64,000 nucleotides of DNA. Origin: Chamaelirium japonicum. Its lineage: Eukaryota > Streptophyta > Magnoliopsida > Liliales > Melanthiaceae. Positions 46,076-58,983 of the stretch are shown here, one piece after another; positions within the stretch are counted from its first letter, which is position 1, and each line of letters opens with the position of its first letter. The stretch spans positions 84,303,362 to 84,367,361 of the forward strand of contig OX393549.1 in NCBI GenBank assembly GCA_947650365.1. Direction: 5' to 3'. Made by a program: the position numbers and the translations under genes. The notes below the pieces were generated by a model. That model saw only the letters and a list, made by a program, of their open reading frames with translations. It was not told the origin of the DNA and made no database searches.

Positions 46076-47510
46076 GTTGCCCATTTTTGGATTATTGAGG
46101 TCTATTTTTTCTTGGGGCAGGTACTGTTTCTTTACTTGTTCTAAGTTTTTTGTTTTACCTTCAAATGTATCAATACTCTAGGCTTCTTTTGTAGTTAGAA
46201 ATAATGTGTAAGCTTGTTCTCCTGACCGTCAACTTCATCTGCCCACTCTCCTCATGCCTAAAGATAGCATGTTTGAACTATATCATTAGAGGATGATCGG
46301 AAGTATTAGACATTAAATAAGTCTTTTTTTCAGCAGTTTTTTGGATGATATTTTTCAACTGATTTAATTTTTGTAGCATCCTTTCACAGTTTCACTCACA
46401 TGTATGGCAGTCCAAGTTTAGCCTTTACAAAAGTGCACAACATTTGAGTACATTTTTTGAGTAACATGTTTGTTGGCTTGCTCCATCTATATTTTTGTTT
46501 CCAAGTCGGATTTCAGGAATTATTCGGCAGACCTATAGTTCGGAGAAAATTTTTAAAATTCGGCAATTGGTGTAGATTCGGGATAATCAAAGTTTAACAA
46601 TTTTAAAACATGACATTTTCTAATATATTTAACAAATTTATTAGTAATTATTAATAAAAACTTTAAATCAAAGGTTTCATGATTAATCAATCAAAGATCT
46701 ATAGCCTAGCCTTCAAGAAATCATTAAGAACACAAAATCTATCATCATGTTGCATTTACAAACATCAAACAAAGCAAAAAGAGGGATTAGATCAAGGACG
46801 AATGGGAAAAGGGAGGCAAACGCACCTGCTTCGGAGGAAAGAAACTCTAGGACTCGAGAATGTTTTTAGTAGGGAGGAATGCCTTGTGCCGCTGTGTCTT
46901 CATCTTCTTCTGTCACTATGACTTAAATTTTTTGCTTTTTTTTATTTTCGTTGGTGAATACCTTCAATTAGTAGGATTCTCGAGATCGAGTGGCGTTGAA
47001 ACCACACGTAATAGGGAAGACGCGGGCCTCTGTTTGCGACTTATCCACCAAAAAAATTCTATTTGACCCAAATACCCAGCGGTTTATGCGCCTGTTGAAG
47101 CAAACCGAGTGGGTGATGAAGCCGCTCGGTCCGGATTTCTTCATTTTATTCGTGGTGCGCTCGGGGACCTTCCCAACCAAATAATTCGTGAGTAATTCAG
47201 CTACTTGGTAACTCTGAACTATATTAGTAAAAACTGTAAAATAGTCTCTCTTTTTTTGTTTATTCCTTAGTTTATTCTTACAGTGATATTAAAACAGCCA
47301 TGGAATATAATCAATTAGCATTAGAAATGGCAATTCTACATACCCAATTGAACCTCAGAGTGTCCATTCTTTGTGTGGTACTTTCAGAGTTGGTATCCTA
47401 TCTGGATTGGATTCAATTTTCACATGGAGGATAGGTAGCCTTTGGAGTTGGTATCCTACCTAGATTCATTTTCTCATGGAGGATAGGTAGTCATCAAAGT
47501 ATTAAGCACC
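46076..47510 (+). other. 3' UTR of the TDRD3-like gene, then intergenic DNA
   Basis: The first 130 bases or so after the stop are T-rich and probably the 3' UTR. No strong AATAAA was seen. The remainder holds no recognised gene; short frames near 46680-47184 have no family signature. Confidence 0.4.
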
Positions 47511-47619
47511 CTCGTAGTTGTTATCCAAACATAAATACATCCCCCCCCCCCACCACCACCACTACTGCCCACCCGCCACCCCCTCCTCCCACAGACACAG
47601 ATACGAACATGTGCACGCA

Positions 47620-47776
<157 letters not shown>

Positions 47777-47799
47777 TGGCGGCTTATTTCGACGAAATA

Positions 47800-48060
47800 G
47801 GCAGCCGCCCATTTGATGACCTTAGGAGTCTTAGAATGTGCTGATTTTTTGTGAGTATAAGCACCTTACCTTAGATAGAACATCCATAAAAAATCAGCAC
47901 ATTCTAAAACCTTTAGGGGCATCAAATGTTATATTTCAAATTAACGGTTACAACGGACATTCGATAAAACTTCTAACATTTGATGTCCGTAGGAGTTTTA
48001 GAATGTGCTGTTTTTTGTGGGTGTTCTATCTAAGACTAGTGCATGCCCGTGCTGATTTGA
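47800..48060. repeat. Palindromic MITE related to the 35.5 kb foldback, with an inverted Helitron-like end
   Basis: Shares CAGCACATTCTAAAACC and CTTAGATAG blocks with 35641-35830, arranged as inverted copies. At 48036-48052 the plus strand reads CTAGTGCATGCCCGTGC, the reverse complement of the Helitron 3' ends seen at 20 and 29 kb. Confidence 0.6.
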
Positions 48061-49840
48061 TGCCCCTAAAACTCCCACAAAAAATCGTGGATTCGGTGAG
48101 CGAACCCAACTCCTTTGCATTCGTAATGACAGCAATGTATGTTTAGCAGGAAGTATTTTGTGGTGGGTTTGAGGTAATATGATCAGAGTCCTGAATCTTC
48201 TAGTTACTGGCGGATTGTATACTTCTACTTCTCATCACCATTTAAGTTATCGACTCTTATCATATTTTATTTCATGTTTGTTTTTGTCGAATTCAGTGAT
48301 TGGAGTTGAAAGATGCCGGCAAAAGCATCATCGTTTACAGATGACAAGCACGGATCTGATCCTCACCTCTTGCGATGCCTGGAGATGTGATGTGCCACTT
48401 GCGTCGTGTTGTTGTAGCAAGAGATTCAAGTCGAACCGAAAGGATGGTTCAGTCGTAGAAGAGATGTAAATATGGTTTGATGCTCAAAGAGAAGGATTAT
48501 GTTCTTGTTCCTTCTTTGATTTCATCCTAACCAAGTCCAGAGGATTACTAGGGATATGTGGTAGAGTTGAAATTAAAAAAAAAAAAAAAAAAATCCTAAC
48601 CAAGTCCTTGTATAGTGATTTTTGCCTCTTCCATGGTTAAAGTCAAAAGGTAGAGTGGCTATTTAACGTCAGCTTCTTATTAGCCTGAGAGCTTCAATAC
48701 ATTGTAGTACCAAGGACCGTATGCGGAGTCAGCGACCAGGATGCCCTTGTGCATTGCACAGTCCTGTCCTGAGCGCTACTGGCTTACTGGCCGATTTGGA
48801 TCGCCATGCGGTCACTCTCCAAAACTTCAGCGACCCATAGGGAAGACGGTCATCAGTGGAGAGGAGTCGAATCCGCATTGGCCAGCCATAGGTGCGATGC
48901 ACAAGTTCAGATCTCCTCAATCCAGTGGGCCTGGTGTGCACCATAGCCGCACGTATGCGATCGGTGGTGCGATTTACTTTTGGGTCACCAGCCATTGTGT
49001 GGTTGTGATGCGCACTGTGACCACCGACCAGGTCTGAAAGACTGGAGGAGATTTCATCTCACTGCGTGATGGGCGCGCTACCAGCTTGTGACCAAAATAC
49101 CCTTGCGCATGGCGGTCGCATTGTTGAGTAAGATATGGTATAGGGCTTGTAAAACCATGATTGATTAATAAGCGTGTTGTTTCTTTATTAGAATTGTTTT
49201 ATGGTGCGTATTATTATACGTGTTCTGGATACATGACTTAAAATAGTTGTGGCTATATAATGGTCCAACTGAGTGGGAGACTCGGTGGATTGGTCTTATG
49301 AGCTTAAATCGTTCGCAGTTCTGATTAGGGTTGATCACCCTATCAGGATAAGCTGTTAGAATGACAGAGCATATGTATCTCCACCATGGTCATTGCTAGG
49401 TACAGCGCCTGTGGCTGAACGAAACCAACACAGTGCATAGATCAATGAGCAAACACCGGTGCACATAGCCGTGTTTCTGCTTAGGGTAATCGGTCATAAA
49501 CCACTACCTAGTTGAGTGTAACTTTGGTACATCAACGAGTGAGGGATCTAACCACGATCCAATACCACGGTGTGCTGGGTTACCGGGCTGGTGTTGCATC
49601 GGCATGCCACTCTTGCAGGCTATTAACATCCCTTATGAGAGGTGCGTTCCTTGATCTGACATGCACTGCATTAAAATCAGGCATGGTGGTCATTAGTTAA
49701 GTTGATTGATCAAATCTGGTTGCTTGGCCAAAGCGATCAGATGTGCGTAGTGATGGTTAACCTGGAAGGAACCTAGTCAGATGGTCACTTGAGTCTGACG
49801 GTGCTATTCACCGCTCGAGAAGATACATGGCACCAAGTGA

Positions 49841-50135
49841 AAGGACATTGGATTACAAATACTACGCGAAGAGTAGAAATATACGAGATAGCATAGTAAG
49901 TCTAGGAGGATTGGAGTGTAATCTGCGTCGCACTCTGGGTGACCACATAGGTTAACCGGGACCCAGAGGATTGACAGACACTTGCATGAAGGGACATCAC
50001 ATTACAAATATTAAGCGGAGAGCAGGGATATGCGAGAGAGCATAGTACGTCCAGGAGGATTGGAGTGCAACCTGCGTCGCACTTTAGGTGGCCACACATG
50101 TTAACCGGGACCCAAAGGATTGACAGAGACACTTG
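49841..50135. repeat. Tandem duplication, about 148 bp unit, two copies
   Basis: Units start at 49841 and 49989. Both contain TAGGAGGATTGGAGTG or CAGGAGGATTGGAGTG, TGCGTCGCACT, GTTAACCGGGACCCA and GGATTGACAGA. Confidence 0.85.
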
Positions 50136-50795
50136 CGTAGTGTGTCGATCGGGCCCGGTTGGAATCTATGAATCATAGTCCTTGAAGGTTCCACCCTATT
50201 CACAATCGTTACAGACTTTTACTTTCTCCAAGTCTCACAATATAATAAGAGTTGGAGATAAGATACCCTAACCATCTTGCGTTCCATGAGTGCATCACAC
50301 TGGATCATGGTAGGTGCGCAGGAATAAGTGTGTTCACTAGGGGCAGCCCCAGAGTAGTGTAGAGACGCACGATGTTACATTTACATCGTGTGTGCGCTTC
50401 GCACTAGAACGCGGTATGATAGTTTAGTGACTTTTACTAAGGAGCACCCCATGTTTTACTGAGGGCACCTCAGTAAATAGTAAAATCACTATTTACCCCC
50501 CCACAGTGTGATGATCATATGCTAGTGAGGTGCTCTAGTAGTTAGGGTTCACACAAATGCACAAGAAATAGGTCATGCGTACTCCGCATGAGGTGAACGA
50601 CTACTAGATACATGAAGGACATTTTGCTCTAACCAAAAATGTCCCACATGCTCTAGATGAGCCAGCCACCCCATTAGGGTTTGCGCATGTAGCCATCATC
50701 CCTATAATCAAGGGATGAGGGATATTTGATAAATCAAATATTCCTTCCCCTTGATTATAGGATCCTGATAAGGCATGACGATAAGGGGCGTTATT

Positions 50796-50797
<2 letters not shown>

Positions 50798-50870
<73 letters not shown>
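50798..50870. repeat. (AG)n microsatellite
   Basis: Perfect AG tract of about 72 bases. Confidence 0.95.
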
Positions 50871-50875
<5 letters not shown>

Positions 50876-51457
50876 GTTAGAGAGAAGGGTGATCGATCAA
50901 AAATTGTGTTGGGGGGGGGCACGGTTTTCGAGGCCCCCCCTTAGGAGATTTACCTAGAAAAAGGTCGAAACCCCCCTCCTCTCTCTCACATCTCCTCTCG
51001 TTCTCTCTCGGGTGCTCTCGAGTGAAAAAGGAGAGAACTCTCTCTCCCTCTCATCGTTTCTTCTCTTGAGTCTTTGTGAGATTGTGCTAAGGAGATTGTT
51101 TGCACTCTGAGGTACTCATAGATCAGAGTGCAAGAGTTTGGATCAACTTGCGAAATTGGGTATACTTGCAGAAAATCACCTCTCTTGCGTGAGGATACTT
51201 TCGTCGTCTTCACCCTTGAAGAAAATCGTCTGTGTAAATTCCCGCACGAAGGTATAATCAATCTAAACCTCTAGATCTATCATCTTGCATGTATAACAAT
51301 TATCATGTTAAGTATCTTGCACATATGATATTTTAAGATGAAAATTTAGATATATCGCACACCGAATCGATCCACGGGATGATCACTCATTCCGCTGCGC
51401 CTTCAATATCATCCAAACAAGCACACCATTCAACATTGCCATAGGATTTTTTTTTTT

Positions 51458-51697
51458 GGTAAATTATACTTTGCCCTCCTGAAGTTTAGCCCCCCAATAG
51501 TTTAAAAACTACATTTTGCCCCCCTTCACTTCAATTTTGATGAGATAAAAATTACCAAAGGAGGAAATTAAGTAATCGACAAAAAGGGTATTGTGCTAAC
51601 ATTTCAAAACTTTAGAGTGCAATTGTGAACAAAATAAACTACAGGGTGGTTAGTTGTTTTTTAGCAAAACTTCAGGGGGGCAAAATATAATTTACCC
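51458..51697. mobile_element. Small MITE with GGTAAATTATA ends
   Basis: Left GGTAAATTATACTTTGCCC and right, reversed, GGTAAATTATATTTTGCCC are near-perfect inverted repeats continuing through CCTGAAGTTT. About 240 bp, flanked by T-runs. Part of its end recurs near 52725-52755. Confidence 0.7.
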
Positions 51698-51763
51698 TTT
51701 TTTCTGTAGTAATATTGATGGCACGTGACTTGCTCCATTAATCCACTTCCATGCTCATCCATC

Positions 51764-51810
<47 letters not shown>
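51764..51810. repeat. (AG)n microsatellite
   Basis: Perfect AG tract of about 46 bases. Confidence 0.95.
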
Positions 51811-51813
<3 letters not shown>

Positions 51814-52188
51814 AACAAGAGAGATAGATTACAAAAGTTCAGGGAGCTCACAAAGATTTAGGATTACATGATAAATAAATGCGAAGGGGCGGGTGAGGAG
51901 AGGACTGCACGTCTTATTGTTAAACCTGAGAGCGCTACAGATTCTAAAACACAAATGGGAGAGAGGATCGGAGCCGGCGGCCCAGAGGTCAGGTCTTCGG
52001 TCATTCCTCCCTGCTCTACAATCTACAGGCAGCAGCAGATGCAATCCAGGCAGCACTCGCAGGTCTCGTAGCAGCAGAAGCAGCAGCACGCCGCGAACAG
52101 GCTGCACAAATTTTGATTATTAAAACATGTTTGACGCAAATCGCCCCCTCGATCTTACAAGATGATCAAGGTGCTGCTTTTCAAAAAA

Positions 52189-52690
52189 GGAATTTTTACA
52201 AATCCGCCCCTACAATCTTCTCTATTTACATCTAAACCCTACAAAAGTGATTAATATACAAACCTTTTAATTCATTCAAACATTCTTGCAGTTAGCTGAC
52301 ATCCAAAACAAGAGAATGTTTTCGATTTCATCCTTAATATTTTACCTAAACTCTGTAAATACCCCTCCAATGTGAGAATTCTTTGGATTAGATCCAGCTT
52401 AGATTCAGGTTATATCAATGTTTGTTTTGGATTAAATCCTTATTCAATAAAGATATATCAATTTAAGTAATTAAAACAATAGATAGATCGGTTATTTCCT
52501 CTTTGGATTAATAAAATAAAGGCTGAATGAAGGAATATTTTGAAAATATTCTTTCATTTTGGATGCCAACTAACTGGAGGGATTGATATATAAACATTAG
52601 ATGATTTAGGGGGTTTATATATAATATTAACTTTACAGGGGTTTATATGTAAATGGAGAAGATTGTAGGGGTTGATTTGTAAAAAACCCT
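52189..52690. mobile_element. MITE with TTTTTACAAATC...CTACAATCTTCT ends
   Basis: Left TACAATCTTCTCTATTTACA and right AATGGAGAAGATTGTAGGGG are inverted. The interior arms match repeatedly (AAACCCTACAAAAG versus CTTTACAGGGGTTTATAT). The same family appears at 54815-56222 and 59140-59770. Confidence 0.7.
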
Positions 52691-53197
52691 TCAAAAATAT
52701 ATGGGCACAATTGTAACTAAGCCTAAACTTCAGGGGTCAGAGTGTAATTTACCCTAGCCTAAATATGCTAGCATATCCACCGGATAACCTACCAACAAGT
52801 GGGTCCCACATGCATCGTCAGCATGCACACCTGTCCCACTGGATAAGGACAGACCGAATCAGACGGAGGAGGTGGCCGGGTGTGCACCGCATGAATTAAT
52901 CATGGGATAGGCATGACATTAACGGTATAACAACCCAAGGTTTAATAGACAGGTTAGAGCCAAAACCGAATCATAGCCGTTCTTTTATAAGCAGACGGTC
53001 GGGGCTGGGTGTAACGGACGATCGCGATTCATTTCTGGGTCTAACCTAAAAGAAAATAAGCAAATCTGGTTTCCGGAAAAAAAAAAAAAAAATCTGGGTG
53101 CAGACTCTCGGATCACAAAGAAATCATTTGGGGTGGTTTGAATTCCATGTCTGAAAATTATGATCAGGGTCCTGCGGATCGGTCCCAATCCTTCACC

Positions 53198-53198
<1 letters not shown>

Positions 53199-53248
<50 letters not shown>

Positions 53249-53258
53249 TACCAGGCGT

Positions 53259-53286
<28 letters not shown>
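53199..53286. repeat. Two (AG)n tracts separated by GGTATACCAGGCGT
   Basis: AG at 53199-53244 and again to 53286, each followed by GGGTATACCAGGCGTAGAGA, a small tandem duplication. Confidence 0.9.
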
Positions 53287-53290
<4 letters not shown>

Positions 53291-53446
53291 TACCAGGCGT
53301 AGAGACAGCCCTTCTCGTCCTGGCGCTTCTGGACGTGGTCGAAGTAGGACATGTCCTGAGCGCCAGGTGGTGGATACATCTTTCAAACTCTTTCTGATCT
53401 GAGGGGCTGCGGAGAAGAAGAAGAAAGAAGACTGAGGATAAGGAAT

Positions 53447-53467
53447 GGGGGGGGGGGGGGGGGGGGG
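53447..53467. repeat. Poly-G run of 21
   Basis: Twenty-one consecutive G. Such a run is rare in assembled genomes and could have the wrong length. Confidence 0.95.
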
Positions 53468-53538
53468 ACGCCGGACGTGAGACCTGTGACTGAGATTACC
53501 CCCCACCCTCACCTTTATAATAAAGTAGAGATCTGCAC

Positions 53539-53883
53539 GTGCGATGCACGTGCGAAAGAGGCCAGGAAAAATCGTCGGAGAGAGAGGGGAATTCAATGCA
53601 CCGTGCCAGATGCACGAATCTCATAGCACGATGTGGAAGGGTTCGGTCAAGAGTCTTCGTCTATAATGAAATTGGAGGAGTTGGTGAGAAGCCCATCTTA
53701 GAAGATGATTTCGAACTACATGAGACCGGGGCGTGGGCGACGGTAGAACCCACACGCGGATTTTGCTTCGGGTGGAAGCAAAGCAACGGTTCCCATGCGT
53801 ATTTCCTTTACAAATTTGCCACTAGTGACATTTATATTTTGAAAGAGGAAATTGCTGCATCGAAGATTTTTTCTTTCGAATGA
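53539..53883 (+). CDS. Uncharacterised open reading frame, 114 codons
   Basis: An uninterrupted frame with ordinary amino-acid composition (VFVYNEIGGVGEKPILEDDF, GFCFGWKQSNGSHAYFLYKF), which sets it apart from the low-complexity frames around it. No family recognised. The ATG lies inside GCACGTGCGATGCACGTGCG, a palindromic block. It ends just where the tandem segmental duplication begins. It could be a degraded exon or a chance frame. Confidence 0.25.
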   Translation: MRCTCERGQEKSSEREGNSMHRARCTNLIARCGRVRSRVFVYNEIGGVGEKPILEDDFELHETGAWATVEPTRGFCFGWKQSNGSHAYFLYKFATSDIYILKEEIAASKIFSFE

Positions 53884-54147
53884 TTTAAAATAGTCGTCTA
53901 GAACCACGACTTTAAAGTCATCGTGGTTCGGGGTCTAGCCATCAACATCTGTCACCTCTAGTTTGATCACCACCCTTATGAAGGGAGTCCCGTGGGATTC
54001 ACATGCTGCCTTGTTGATCATCACAATCAAAAAACCATCCATAAAAACAAAAATAACATGTGTCGATGGTCGGACCCTGAATCATTATGTACTGTGGTTT
54101 GTGAGGACTAAGTTAAAGGCTTTATATTTCTTTGAATAATTTTTTTG

Positions 54148-54411
54148 AGTTATTTTGACTTTGCCCCTCAAATTTTGACTTGAATTAGACTTTACCCCCC
54201 CATGTTTTCATTAATTAGACTATACCCCCCAAAATTAACTGTTCTGTCAACTCAGCACCCCCACAACTTTTTTTCTTTTCCGTCAACTCACCCTTTTTCT
54301 TAGATGGTGAGTTGACGGAATAGTTAGTTTTAGGTGGTAAAGTCTAATTAATGAAAATATAGGGGGTAAAGTCTAATTCAAGGCAAATTTGGGGGTAAAG
54401 TCAAAATAACC
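54148..54411. mobile_element. Palindromic MITE (TTATTTTGACTTT...ACCCCCC family), copy A
   Basis: Inverted arms of about 120 bp: TTATTTTGACTTT left and AAAGTCAAAATAA right, then TTAGACTTTACCCCCC blocks. Other copies lie at about 56690 and 60046. All sit next to T-tracts. Confidence 0.8.
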
Positions 54412-54858
54412 TTTTTTTATTCCATACGGTGTCCCGTATATTAGGTGGCGGGACGGATTACTTCTGTTTGACTTGTTCACCGCTCGTCAACTATTTTTGG
54501 ATGCAGAAAGGACCGGTAGGATCTTGTGCCGGAGGATCCGAATTGAAATACCACTTTTTTTGGGGTAAAGATTTACAACTTAGAAAGTGTTTTGAAAACC
54601 GGACCGGACCTGACGGTTCGACTGATTTGGACCAGAACCGGAACAAGTTTTGGTTCGGTCTTTGAATAAACCGATTCGTTTGAAAAATTCTGTTAAAAAA
54701 TAAATTATACAGTATATTTTGAAAAAACTAGATGGTTAAGTTTTGAATACATGACCTATGGTTTAAAATCCTTTGAACATGTCTTTTTAGTCAAGGAATC
54801 ACAATTTTCTTTAGGATTATTTTACAAAACAATTCATGTAATCTTCTCTATTTACATA

Positions 54859-55767
54859 TGTTACAAAAATTGGTTTTGATGAGAGAATGAAAAAATCGGT
54901 TTTTGGGTTTAGTCCCATATTGCCTGTGGGGAGATCTTTTAATGCATTTATAATGGAACTCACTTCATTGGGCTTTGTAGCTTTCCAAGAGCCAAGCCAT
55001 AACCCTTCACACACGCGCGCGTGCGCCGAGCCGAGCCGGGTCAGGTCGGGCTCAGGCTGAGGCTCGCCAGCCGTGTGGACGCGAATGGGCTTCGGGCCTT
55101 CTTTTACATTGAGTTTTAATTTTTTTTTTCTTTATGGAGAATTATTCCTTTCGTTACACTCTTCACGAGGCTGAGCTAGGTTCATTGAACTTGGACCTTT
55201 GCACTGTCGCATGCAACCGTTACACCCAACAGAGCACTGCATGCTTATCAGTGCGCTGCATGCAATGGGCTGTGAGTGTGGGAACGTTATGGCTAAGGAC
55301 CTCTATATAAGAGTGGGTCCTGTGAAGTCAGAACACACACCAAAAAAAGTGCTCTCTTCACTCTCTGTTTCTTTCTCTCTCGTTCGTGATTCTGTTGCTG
55401 TCTGGAGTACGCTGAGAGTCCCAAAGGGGTTCCCTTCGGTGCTGAAGAGGAGTCTAGTTGTTGTACCATGGGGAGCATTCGTCGGAGGCCTTGAAGCACC
55501 TACCGAGGAGGCGAAATAGCTTTCAGGGCATTGTGCTAGCACAAGTCTCGACTACTGCTAAGTCCACTATTCTTCTTCCTCCTTCCCACCTTCTCTGCCA
55601 TATCTGTAGACAGCCTTAGGACAGCCTAAACCTTGTTTGTGTGTTATGCTAAACTTTGCATGCTATACCCTCTACTTTTGTTCTTCTACTTTCTGCACTA
55701 GATGTTTAATTTCTCATAATTTTGCTAGTCATCATTTGCTTGCCTTAATAGAATAGAAAACCCAACA
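54859..55767 (+). mobile_element. Solo LTR, Copia-type
   Basis: Starts TGTTACAAAAATTGG and ends GAAAACCCAACA, with the exact 5-bp duplication ACATA (54854-54858 and 55768-55772). 909 bp. A promoter-like TCTATATAAG lies near 55303, followed by a CT-rich leader. It interrupts a MITE; the second duplication copy shows the sequence without it. Confidence 0.9.
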
Positions 55768-56688
55768 ACATATACCTTGTAAAATCAATATTTATATATA
55801 AACCCTTTAAATCATCCAATATTTACATATCGACCCATACAATTAGTTGGCATCCAAAACGAAGGGATATTTTTGAATTATTCCTTCGCTCGGTTGTTAT
55901 TTCATTAATATAAAAAAAAATAACCGATTTATCCATGATTTTAATTACTTACATTGATATATTTTTATTGAACATGGACTTAATCCAAAACAAATACAGA
56001 CGTAACCCGAATCTATCATGGATCTAATCCGAAGAATTATCACATTTGAGTGATATTTACAGGGTTTAGGTAAAATATTAAAGATGAAATAAAAAACATT
56101 ATTTGCAGGGGTCAATATGTCATGTTTGAGTGAATTGAGGGGTTTATATATAAATATCATTTTAATAGGAGTTTATATGTAAATAAAGAAGATTGTAGGG
56201 GTTGATTTATAAAAAATCCTTTTGTTAATTTCTTTAAAGTATTTATTACCTATTTCTCAAGCGGTTCAAATAGCTGAACCAACGATTAGAACCGGTTTGG
56301 ACTGGACCGGATGTCTTTTTGGTTCATCTTCCGGTCCGGTTTTGAAAACCTTAGATAGTTTCCCACGATTCCGCGGCCAACCCACCAGACTTCGGTTTTG
56401 AAAACCTTAGATAGTTTCGAATGACTTAAAATAGTCGTTTAGAACCACGACCTTAAAGTTATCGTGATTCGGGGTCCAGCCATCGACACCTATCACCTCA
56501 TGTTTGATTACCTGTCATTTATGATGGGAATCCCTAGGATTCACATGCTGTCTTCTTGATCCTCACAATCCGAAACCGTCCATAAAAACAAAAGTAACAT
56601 GTGTTGATGGTCGGACCCGAATCATGATGTACCTTGGTTTGTGAGGACTAAGTTAAGGGCTTTATATTTTTTTGAATAAATTTTTTTG

Positions 56689-56971
56689 GATTATTTTTTA
56701 CTTTACCCCCAAGATTTTACCTTGAATTAGATTTTACCTCTTATGTTTTCATTAATTAGACTTTACCCCCAAAACTAACTGTTCCGTCAACTCACCTCCC
56801 CCCCCCCCCAAAATAATAAAAAAAAACTTTATTTCTTTTCCGTCAGGTCACCCTCTCTCTTAGATGGTGAGCTGACGGAACACTTCGTTTTGGGGGTTAA
56901 AGCTAATTAATGAAAAGATGGGGGGTAAAGTCTAATTCAAGGTAAATTTGGGGGACAAAGTCAAAATAACC
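56689..56971. mobile_element. Palindromic MITE, copy B
   Basis: Same family and same position within the duplicated unit as copy A at 54148, with a C-run expansion near 56797. Confidence 0.8.
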
Positions 56972-57193
56972 TTTTTTTTTTACTTCCATGCGGTGCCCCG
57001 TATAGTAGGTGGCGGGATGAATGCATTAGCATGCCCGAGTCCAGACCCATATGCGAGTGAGTTAGTTACTTCTGTTTGACTTGTTCACGGCTCGCCAACT
57101 ATGTTTGGATGCAGAAAGGTCCGGTAGGATCTTGTGCCGGAGGATCCGAATTGAAATACCACTTTTTTTTTTGGGTTAAAGATTTACAACTTA

Positions 57194-57913
57194 GGGGGTG
57201 TTAGTCAATTGGGATTTTAAAATCCTTATTCAGGAGTTCGTGGACTTGCGGTCTTTGAGAGTCCGCGGACTTTTTTTAAAGAGTCTCTGGGTTTTTTTAG
57301 GAGTCTGCAGACTTTTTTGAGAAGTCCATGGTCTCGTAAATCCCTTTTTTAGAAGTTCACCTGGGATTTTTGTTGTGGACTTGGATATAAAATCATATTT
57401 GACTAACACATTTGAAGAACAATTTTGATGAATTTTGAAGGCCTAATACAAAAAGTATTAATGCGTTCATTAAAAAAATGTACAAGAACAATGAATCAAA
57501 ATTAAGTTCGATTTAATCAACATTGTCTCTGCCATCCAAGATTGCCGCACCACTTGGATAAATAGTTTGACCAATTTTTACATAAATCAAATGGTAAAAT
57601 AAAATTAATATCAAAGATTTTAGTAATTTTACATATAGAAATTGATAATTTTTTTTATAAATAAGATCATATTTCAAACACGATTACCAATTGTATCATG
57701 CCAAAAGACTTTTAACATACCATCAACCAAGAAGGTCATTTTCACAAATAACATACAAATTGGAAGTAGCATACTAATTAAAATAATGAGTCCAATATAT
57801 GATCGAGGAGGCAAGCGTCACGACGGAGCCGAATCGGTGTCGCGATCGGCACCGGACGGGCGTTACGATCGGAGTCGGACGGGCATCGTGATCAGAACCG
57901 GACGGATCCAGAG

Positions 57914-57952
<39 letters not shown>

Positions 57953-58983
57953 ACTGTATTTTGTTCCGACCGGGGAAGGGTGCGAAGAGAGAGGGCGATC
58001 GAGAGGGGTTGGGTATATCCAAAGAAGAGGAAGGAGGGAGATAGAGAGATACCTGGAATAGAAGAATGAGGGTTGCTGGGGATTCAACGTTGGCTTCCAC
58101 GATCACGAGCACGGGTGCTAGGGTTCCGAGAGATGCCGATGATTAGGGGTGGCAATGGGTCGGGTCGAGTCGGGTTGAGACATGTATAAGGGCAAAACAC
58201 CCAACCCGAACCCGACCCGTTTAATAAACGGGTCAAAAACTTAAACCCAAACCTGACTCGCCTAATAAACGAGTTGACCTGACCCGACCCGTTTACTAAA
58301 CGGGTCGGGTCGTGTCGAGTCGGGTTGGCTCGGGTTAGGTCAACAGAACCCATGTAAACCTGTCGTGTTGGGTCAAGACAAGTCGGATTGGGCCGGGTTT
58401 GATCGGGTTGGGTCGGGTTGGCTCGAGTTGGTTCGGGTCGGGTCAGGTTGACACGACCTATTTGTTAAACGGGTCAAGTCGGGTCAATCGGGTTATAAGT
58501 ACAAACCCGAACCCGACCCATTAAATAAACGGGTCAATCGGATCGACCCGTTTGTGACCCGAACCCGTTTAGGCCAAACCCAAACCCACTAACTTCGGGT
58601 CGGGTTCGGGTCGGGTTGTCGGGTCGGGTCAAGAATTGCCACCCCTACCGATGATACCTTTCAAAGAGAAAGTCTCATGTAGGGGATTTAAAATTCCACC
58701 TTTGAGGTGGAACTTTTGATGAGCAAAAAGTATATATACTTGGGTTTGTAAATCCCTTTTGTTATGAAGTCATGAACTTGTACCATGATTATTGACTAAC
58801 GCCTAACTTATGAGTCCAAGGTCATATAAAATATTGACTAACGCCTGGATCAGGAGTTCACGTTGTGGACTCCGCAACCACTAACGCTTAAATCTACAAT
58901 ACCACAAAGAAGTTCAGAACCGCTACTGATGTAATCCTAAATACAAGGAACTCTTCACCAAATCCTAATTGACTAACACCCCC
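57194..58983. mobile_element. PIF/Harbinger-like non-autonomous element
   Basis: Left GGGGGTGTTAGTCAATTGGG; right, reversed, GGGGGTGTTAGTCAATTAGG. The 3-bp target TTA is duplicated (57191-57193 and 58984-58986). Copy 1 of the duplication (about 54580) has the empty site ACAACTTAGAAAG. 1790 bp including a nested hAT; no transposase seen. A (CT)n tract lies at 57917-57949. Confidence 0.9.
58144..58647. mobile_element. Small non-autonomous hAT nested in the Harbinger element
   Basis: Perfect terminal repeats TAGGGGTGGCAAT with the exact 8-bp duplication CCGATGAT (58136-58143 and 58648-58655). 504 bp of CGGGTCGGGT-type DNA. Confidence 0.93.

Larger units (their letters stand above)
48700..51430 (+). 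mobile_element. Probable non-coding LTR-like block
   Basis: A 2.7 kb non-coding region of uniform style with internal duplications, a long (AG)n, and a right end reading ATTCCGCTGCGCCTTCA. That resembles the 3' ends of large Copia-type LTRs. I could not establish both boundaries or a target duplication. Confidence 0.35.
53877..56352. repeat. Tandem segmental duplication, copy 1
   Basis: Shares ordered blocks with 56418-59898: AAAATAGTCGT...AGAACCACGA, CATGTGT(C/T)GATGGTCGGACC, a palindromic MITE, GTAGGATCTTGTGCCGGAGG, GTTTTGAAAACCGGACCGGA, and the closing CTTCCGGTCCGGTTTTGAAA. About 1.6 kb without the 0.9 kb solo LTR. Confidence 0.85.

Noticed and set aside
58136..58655. CGGGT-rich block, considered as telomere-like repeat
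   Set aside because: Units are irregular and the block has hAT ends with an exact 8-bp duplication.
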